Shown here: piece by piece, positions 7,616 to 12,257 of the stretch
Position numbering within the stretch: the first letter of the stretch is position 1
How the letters are laid out: the number at the start of each line of letters is the position of its first letter
From: Pelagophyceae sp. CCMP2097
Lineage: Eukaryota; Sar; Pelagophyceae
Length of the DNA stretch: 12,257 nucleotides
Assembly: GCA_026770575.1 (NCBI GenBank)
Contig: MU657269.1
Span: 62,272 to 74,528 of the forward strand
Reading direction: 5' to 3'
The notes under the pieces: generated by a model
Seen by the model: only the letters and a program-made list of their open reading frames with translations
The model's database searches: none
Told to the model about the DNA's origin: nothing
Program-made: the position numbers and the translations under genes

Positions 7616-8145
7616 CCGTGAAGCGGCTGAAAGGCCTCGGCGCAGAGGCGCTCGAGTTAGCGCCGCTGCCGAGCAACCTCGACGCGCACCGCAAGATCGC
7701 GCGGCTGCGGGCGCTCGTTGTCGCGGTCTCGGAGGAGCGAGACCATGCGCACCGCGACAACGCAAGGCTGCAGGCGCTCGTCGAAGGCGCGCTCGTCGAA
7801 ACGATCGACGTCGACGCAGACGGCGCCGTCGAGGCTGCGGCCGAGGTCAATGCACGGCGCCGCGTGACGCCGGCGCCGGCGAGCTGCCTCGCCACCCTCG
7901 CCTCGCTCCACACCTCGCACGAGACCATCGTCGTCACGATCAAGGAAGAGCGAGACACGGTCGCAGAGGACCGGGACAAGGTCACGGAGGACCGGGACGA
8001 CCGCGAGGACGGGTGCAACACGGCGTACAAGTTCATCGAGCAGCAGAAGGATGTGATCGGCGGCCTGAAGCATGAGATCGGCGACCTGCGGCGGGAGAAC
8101 GACGGCCTGCGGCGGGAGGCGCAGCGCCGCGACGCCGCGCTCTAG
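7616..8145 (+). CDS. Coiled-coil protein segment, probable 3' exon of the preceding gene
   Basis: An open frame runs from about 7570 to a TAG at 8145 and contains no in-frame ATG; the 7618 codon is GTG. In a eukaryotic nuclear gene this points to a downstream exon. Two coiled-coil blocks are visible: IARLRALVVAVSEERDHAH and, after an Ala/Pro linker, IKEERDTVAEDRDKVTEDRD up to a run rich in Leu, Arg and Glu ending at the C-terminus. The middle holds a heptad tandem (RDTVAED, RDKVTED), which suggests short internal DNA duplication. There is no catalytic or zinc-binding motif. Function is unknown; a structural or oligomerising tail for the Tudor/SH3-like N-terminus is inference. Confidence 0.55.
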
Positions 8146-8724
8146 GCCCCGTCGTGCAGCGCGCGTCGGGAGGGGGACTCTGCATCCTTGCGCTGCCGTG
8201 ACTGGGGTCTCGATTTGCGTATTTTTAACAGTGGCATTCGCCCATGCGCGGCGCCGCCCATACAGCCGGCGCGACCCGGGCCGGTCCTCGGGAGCGCGGC
8301 GGCGGCCCCGTCGTTGGCCTTTGGCGGAGGGAGCGGCGGGTACCACGTCGTCGGATGCCTGGACGCTCCCGCCGCGCGGCCGACGGCCTCCGAGGCCGCC
8401 GGACTTCGCGGCACGCGGCCCCGAAGGCGCGCGGGGACGCGAGGCGCCGCCGTGACGACGTCTGGAGCGCCTTTTAGCGCTGCACAGAGTCGCGGCCCCT
8501 TTTGCCTTGCGTCGTCGGACACCTTAGCGCGTCTCGTCGCGCGGCCCACGGCGACGCGTCGGCGAGGGCGTGGACGCAGCGTCCGCGACGGCGGCGTCCG
8601 CGCCGCGGCAGCCTCGTGCGCGGCGTCTTTGCAGACGCGGCGTCGCGGCGTCCTCGCGGACGCGTCTTGCGGTGCCAAGGCCTCACGCGACTTCTTGTGA
8701 CACGACGGGCACCACGGCGTCTTC
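8146..8724. other. Convergent intergenic region, no gene recognised
   Basis: This lies between the 3' end of the plus-strand coiled-coil gene and the 3' end of the minus-strand Mpv17-like gene, so it should hold two terminators or polyadenylation regions. It is GC-rich, and both strands have Arg/Ala-rich open frames that I judge to be composition artefacts. I saw no repeat array. Confidence 0.4.
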
Positions 8725-9471
8725 TCAAGCGTGGACGGCGGGTCGGTGCGATAAATGGGACATCATCGATGCCCACGCAAGTTCGCCTAGAGGTTTTCTA
8801 TTCGTCTTCTTCTTCACCCCACTCGCAAAGACCCGAAACGCACCGGCGTACATGGCGCGGACCTGGTACGGGAGCGGGACGAATTTATAAGTCGCCAGAA
8901 GCACGGGCCCCCAGACGCACCTACGCGGTCGCGTGGAGAGCTGCCGGGGGGTCGTACGTACATGCAAAGGCGCACCAGCTGCCGACGAGGCTGGCGCCAA
9001 AGTTCTCCCGGAACCTTTGGACCGCCTCTTTTGTGTCCGCGCCAGTTGTTATACTCGTCCAGGCGTAGTAAGAAGGCAGCGACACCACCGGGCACAGAAA
9101 AAAATTGTCCGTCAACGCCTACGATCGACTGGGTTGCCTTTTCCATCGCAGACGAGGCCTTTCCAAGGCCTCTTTTCGCCCGAACGGCCTTTCAAGGCTC
9201 CCGAACGCACCTTTGCCACCGCTCGTCCAGGACCGTACAACTTATGAAGGAAGTGGACCCACGGCACATAGACAATCGACGCGTACAAGCAGCTAAATGT
9301 GCCTTGCGCCGCCATTCTCCGAAAATCGACGGCTCCGTCGCCGGCGTGCGCTTCGTCTTTCTTGGCAGTCGTTTGAACGATCAAATCGCCCGCGCTGCTC
9401 AGCACAAAGGCAGCGCCCGCGGCGGGCAGGCGCTCCGACCGCCAGGCGCGCCGAGCCAGGCGGCCGAACAT
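8725..9471 (-). CDS. Mpv17/PMP22-family membrane protein, 3 exons
   Basis: Minus-strand exons are 9471-9211, 9118-8976 and 8920-8725; they total 600 nt, so 199 residues plus a stop, close to the usual family length. Introns are 92 bp (AAG|GTGCGT to CGTAG|GCG) and 55 bp (TG|GTGCGC to CGTAG|G). Removing the second, phase-2 intron restores the family block SWCVWGPVLLATYKFVP followed by PYQVR (about 134-156). Other marks are GDLIVQ (28-33), DFRR (49-52) with G.FS..Y....P..HF, K.ALTDNFFLCP.....YY (about 87-107) and the ENFG region. Four hydrophobic segments are plausible, at about 14-34, 56-76, 92-110 and 136-150. Family members are small integral proteins of the mitochondrial inner membrane or peroxisome, implicated in channel activity and mitochondrial DNA maintenance. 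Which organelle applies here cannot be told. The tail after about residue 165 (KKKTNRK onwards) is not conserved and could be misassigned. Confidence 0.82.
9119..9210 (-). other. Intron 1 of the Mpv17-like gene, with a repeat B-like core
   Basis: A 92-bp phase-0 intron. On the plus strand it contains AAGGCCTCTTTTCG with flanking AAGGCC and GGCCTTTCAAGG, close to the GCAAGGCCTCTTTCG core of repeat B in intron 5 of the Iwr1-like gene. The match is short, so shared origin is only suggested. Confidence 0.55.
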
Positions 9472-10512
9472 GCGGCCCGCGCTCGGCCGCTGAGAGGAGG
9501 CACTCTAGAAACTCCAACCGAAGAGGCGTCGCCTCCTTCCTCGCCGCCGCGCTCAGCCGCGCTCAGCTGCGCGGCATGCGCTGCCCGCCGCGGTCGGGCG
9601 CACGCGAAAAGCGGGGCGGCGCCGCGACGACTCGGTCTCCAGAAGGTGACACGTCGGTCTAGACAGCACCAAGTCGAGTCCCGTTTTTTAAGGGACTCGG
9701 TATTTTATCGCCGTTTTCAAGTCCTGAGTCAGTCGGAATCCCGAAAGGTTTTGTGCGGCAAGCCGGCGACGCCGTGCGCCCGTCCCCGCTCGCATCGCAC
9801 TCCCGAGGCACCCCCCGAGGGCCGCGCCGGTGGAGGACTCGCCGCAACTCTTGACTGTGCACATTCGACCGACCTTCGCCATCTAGATCGCTCCAAACGC
9901 AATCGCGCATGCCCATCCCTGTTTAAAGTTACTGACTATTAAATCAAACCCTCAAACAGCCCTCCAAACGTCCTTTGAAGAAGCGTCGTCGAGAACCGCC
10001 GTAAAAGTCCGGCGGTGCGCCGTTGGATGTCGATCCGTCGACAAAGGCCTCGTCGCCGGGCGCCCGTGGCACGGCGCCCGCGCCGACAGGCGCGGGCACG
10101 AGGCGACGGAGGGCCTCGCGCCGGTGTCCAAAGGCGGTCGGATCCATCCCGACGCCGCGGAGGTGCGCGCCGCGCCCGCCGCAGGGCTCGATCGCGGCAA
10201 ACGCCCTCGCCGGTCGAAGTGCCCAAGCTCGGGGACTCGCGCTTCCAAGGATCTTCAAACTTTGAAGGACTTCAGCGCGGATCCAGATACCTCCTCTGGC
10301 GTCTCGGCACACCGTAGGGATTCGAGAAGGGCTCGTGCTTATCGGTGCGCAAGGCCGCCCCGAATGGGTCCTCACGAGGCGACGCGCCTCGCGGGACCGC
10401 CTTGCCGCGGCATGGCCTCGAGCGCACCATGCAAACGTCGCCGACGTCGACTGCATCCAAGTCGGAAGGCGGCTGACCACACCACGAAGGTGGGAAGGAC
10501 GCAGAGGCGTGT
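9472..10512. other. Intergenic region, no confident gene
   Basis: This lies between the RAP gene's stop codon (10513-10515) and the Mpv17-like start, both on the minus strand. It should contain the Mpv17-like promoter. One minus-strand open stretch, 10147-9944 (67 residues from ATG, beginning MDPTAFGHRREALRR), has coding-like GC bias and could be a small gene or a 3' exon, but I recognise nothing in it. The plus strand is open over much of 8962-9942 in a frame that is antisense to Mpv17 exons and Arg/Ala-rich, so I do not call it. Confidence 0.35.
9675..9699 (+). other. Perfect 8-bp hairpin upstream of the Mpv17-like gene
   Basis: CGAGTCCC (9675-9682) and GGGACTCG (9692-9699) flank a 9-nt T-rich loop. 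It lies about 205 bp upstream of the minus-strand start at 9471. Its role is unknown; it could be a regulatory or transcript-end structure, or chance in GC-rich DNA. Confidence 0.5.
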
Positions 10513-11090
10513 TTACGATGCATACTCTTTTGCCTCGGGCATCTTGGCGCGCAAGGAATCGTCGCGGTCGGCGCTTGACCGCAGCTTCATCCATTCAAAG
10601 TACGGCACGCGGATCACGTCCCACCCCAGGCTGCGGAGCAGCCGCTCCTTGGCTTTTGACTTGCCTTCGAGCACGCGGCTCGAGGCGCCCGCGAGATGAT
10701 GCGTCGGGCCGTCGAACTCGACTGCGATTTTGTCAAAGGCTGCGCCATGTCGAGGCTGATGCCTTCGGCGGTGACGTGCTCGAAATCGTGCGCCCTGCCG
10801 ATGTGGAAGAGCGCCGTCGAAACGTCGTGCTGCGATTGCGATGGGATCGGCTCTAAACGGAGGTAAGCCGCGAGAAGCTCGGCCTCGTGCCGACTCAAAA
10901 GTAGAGTCAGTGCGTGCTGCGGCGCCTCCTGTTGGAGGTACATGGAGACTTGGTGCAGCTGAGGCAGGTTCTCGGGGCTGAACTTGCTGATCTTCGCTCC
11001 GATACTCAAGGCCATCACCTCGACCAGCGCCGTCGCCGAAACACCCGCCGTCGCATAGGCCCACACAGTGTTCGCGAGGTTTTGCGGAGT

Positions 11091-11550
11091 GAACGTCGCA
11101 ATATTCTTTGACGATTCTTCAGCGACCGCCTCAAACAGCGCCGGCGCCGCGACGCCCGCCGTCGCAAAGGCCCACACGGTGTTCGCGAGCGCTTGCGGAG
11201 TGAAGTGGCAATCTTCTTTGACGATTCAACAGCGAACGCCTCGAACAGTGCCGGTGCCGCGACGCCCGCCGTCGCATAGGCCCACATCATGTTCGCGAGG
11301 TTTTGCGGAGTGAAGTGGCAATCTTCTTTGACGATTCTACAGCGACCGCCTCGAACAGCGCCGGCGCCGCGACGCCAGCCGTCGCATAGGCCCCCACGGT
11401 ATTAGAGAGGTTTTGCGGAGTAAACGTCGCGATCTTCTTTGGTGCCTCTGCGGCGACCGCCTCGAACAGCTGCGGTGAAGCGACGCCCACTGTCGCAAAT
11501 GCCCACACGGTGTTCGCGAGGTCTTGCGGTTTGAACGTCGCGATCTTCTT
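11091..11550 (-). repeat. Tandem 111-bp coding repeats (37 residues) of the RAP protein
   Basis: The same landmark (GAACGTCGC or its variants) recurs at 11091, 11202, 11312, 11422 and 11533, so spacing is 111, 110, 110 and 111 bp. The 111-bp units keep frame; the two 110-bp steps mark single-base deletions. Units are about 90 percent alike by eye. Each encodes two helices of the type ANTVWA.AT.GV..P.LFEAV plus E.SKKIATF.PQ.L. Confidence 0.85.
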
Positions 11551-11844
11551 TGACGATTCTGCGGCGACCGCCTTGAACAGCGCCGGCGCTTCGACGTTGC
11601 CAATATTGCCAATGCCCCAGCACGTATTCGCAAGTCCCCGAGATTCCCAACGTGTGGAATCGTTGATGATGCTCGATGTCGCGCAGTCCACCAACTTTTG
11701 CAGGAGCGGCGCAGAGGATGTTCCGAATAAACGGCTGAGGACTCCGAGACGGTGGAGCGACGTGGCGTAGTTGACAAAATCGGCGTCCTTGTCCTCGAAG
11801 AGCAAAAGGATTTCGGTGGCTCTCTCGCTCGCGGCGAGCTGCTT

Positions 11845-11886
11845 GTTGAGGGCGATCGCCGCTGCCTTGCCGGACCCGTGGCTCGT
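11845..11886 (-). repeat. Copy 2 of a duplicated 42-44 bp coding segment
   Basis: On the plus strand, 11845-11886 repeats 12199-12242 (both contain GTTGAGGGCGATCG, CTGCCTTGCCGGACC and GTGGCTCGTT) with one substitution and a 2-bp gap. The two copies bracket the RRM. Both encode SGKAAAIALN followed by K/Q-E/Q-L. Confidence 0.85.
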
Positions 11887-12198
11887 TTGAAGTCCTTTGG
11901 GCCGGCGCTGTGTTGGACGTTGCGAGTTGCACTGTGATCTTGCGGCCGCCAATAACCGCGCCGTCCATCGCACGGCATGTCGCACTCCGCCGCCTCGATG
12001 GTCACAAAGGCGAGCCCGCGCGACTGGCCCGTCGCGTCGTCGACGGGGACGCGGACGTCCCCCACGGCGCACACAGGCTCGAACGCGCGGCGCACGTCTT
12101 CCGCCGTGGCCTCGAAGAACAGGTTGCGCACGAAGAGTTCGACTTTGACGTTCAACCCGAGGGCCGCGCCCTGGCGAGCCAGCACGAGGAGCTCCTGG

Positions 12199-12242
12199 TT
12201 GAGGGCGATCGCTGCTGCCTTGCCGGACCGTCGTGGCTCGTT
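12199..12242 (-). repeat. Copy 1 of a duplicated 42-44 bp coding segment
   Basis: Partner of the segment at 11845-11886. In this copy the frame is intact (SNEPRRSGKAAAIALN), so it shows what the second copy lost. The duplication suggests that the RRM was inserted by, or is the product of, a segmental duplication of the N-terminal part of the RAP gene. Confidence 0.85.
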
Positions 12243-12257
12243 GGAATATTTTGGAGC

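Larger units (their letters stand above)
10513..12257 (-). pseudogene. RRM + helical-repeat + RAP-domain protein, partial, broken by five indels
   Basis: Minus strand, running in from the window edge. In order: an SGKAAAIALNQEL segment (about 12220-12180); an RRM with RNP2-like LFVRNL (12137-12120) and RNP1-like RGLAFVTI (12020-11997), continuing AMDGAVIGGRKITVQL; a second SGKAAAIALNKQL; then NYATSLHRLGVLSRLF; about six 37-residue repeats (LANTVWAFATAGVAAPALFE and EAVAVESSKKIATFTPQN); and a C-terminal RAP domain (KIAVEFDGPTHHL ... LRSLGWDVIRVPYFEW, about 10737-10583), stopping at 10515. RAP proteins with such repeats generally bind RNA in chloroplasts or mitochondria. Frame breaks lie at about 11972 (one extra base), 11876 (two bases missing relative to the paralogous copy at 12199-12242), 11314, 11204 and about 10740 (one missing each). 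The protein is well conserved on both sides of every break and has no in-frame stop apart from them. This suggests a young pseudogene or local sequence errors. The two other recognisable genes in the window need no such correction, which favours a pseudogene. Confidence 0.75.

Noticed and set aside
8962..9942. 326-residue plus-strand open frame
   Set aside because: It lies antisense to Mpv17 exons 1 and 2, which carry clear family motifs. Its composition is Arg/Ala/Ser-rich and it has no recognisable domain.
10738..11974. Programmed ribosomal frameshifting to decode the RAP gene
   Set aside because: Five shifts in both directions would be needed. The sites share no slippery heptamer or downstream structure, and two of them are copies of one deletion within repeats.

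Overview
This is a window of high-GC nuclear DNA from a eukaryote, most likely a unicellular alga. I lean towards a pelagophyte-type stramenopile, because RAP-domain proteins built from about 37-residue 'ANTVWA.ATAGVAAPALFEAV' repeats are common there, but that is an impression and not a test. The evidence for a eukaryote is direct. Three recognisable proteins are split by introns whose removal restores uninterrupted family motifs, the start codons have Kozak-like contexts, and the families (Iwr1/RDM4, Mpv17/PMP22, RRM plus RAP) are eukaryotic.

Layout. (1) 1-559: 5' flank or leader with two small hairpins. (2) 560-6790, plus strand: a seven-exon gene for an Iwr1/RDM4/SLC7A6OS-like protein (RNA polymerase II assembly/nuclear import factor) with an ankyrin-repeat segment inside it. 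My model joins 560-800, 897-973, 1026-1103, 1324-1452, 1533-1616, 4362-4962 and 6252-6790 into exactly 583 in-frame codons. Intron 5 (2,745 bp, apparently GC-AG) and intron 6 (1,289 bp) are almost entirely tandem and dispersed repeats. (3) 7184-8145, plus strand: probably a two-exon gene with a small Tudor/SH3-like N-terminus and a coiled-coil C-terminus. (4) 8725-9471, minus strand: a three-exon Mpv17/PMP22-family membrane protein of 199 residues. (5) 9472-10512: no confident gene. (6) 10513-12257, minus strand and cut by the window edge: an RRM plus helical-repeat plus RAP-domain organellar RNA-binding protein, broken by five indels and therefore a probable pseudogene (or a locally misassembled repeat gene).

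The most unusual feature is the repeat architecture of the Iwr1-like gene. Several satellite arrays with 12-16 bp units seem to derive from one GGGACC-GTC-like ancestor. The array before exon 6 (GGCCGTCTCGAGGG type) is the reverse complement of the array after exon 6 (CCCTCGAGACGGCC type). In one pre-mRNA the two could pair and loop out exon 6, which carries half of the ankyrin segment and the Iwr1 signature. That makes exon skipping, a circular RNA or a dsRNA/small-RNA source testable possibilities.

The genes do not form an operon and I see no shared pathway. No tRNA, rRNA, CRISPR array or intact transposon was found.
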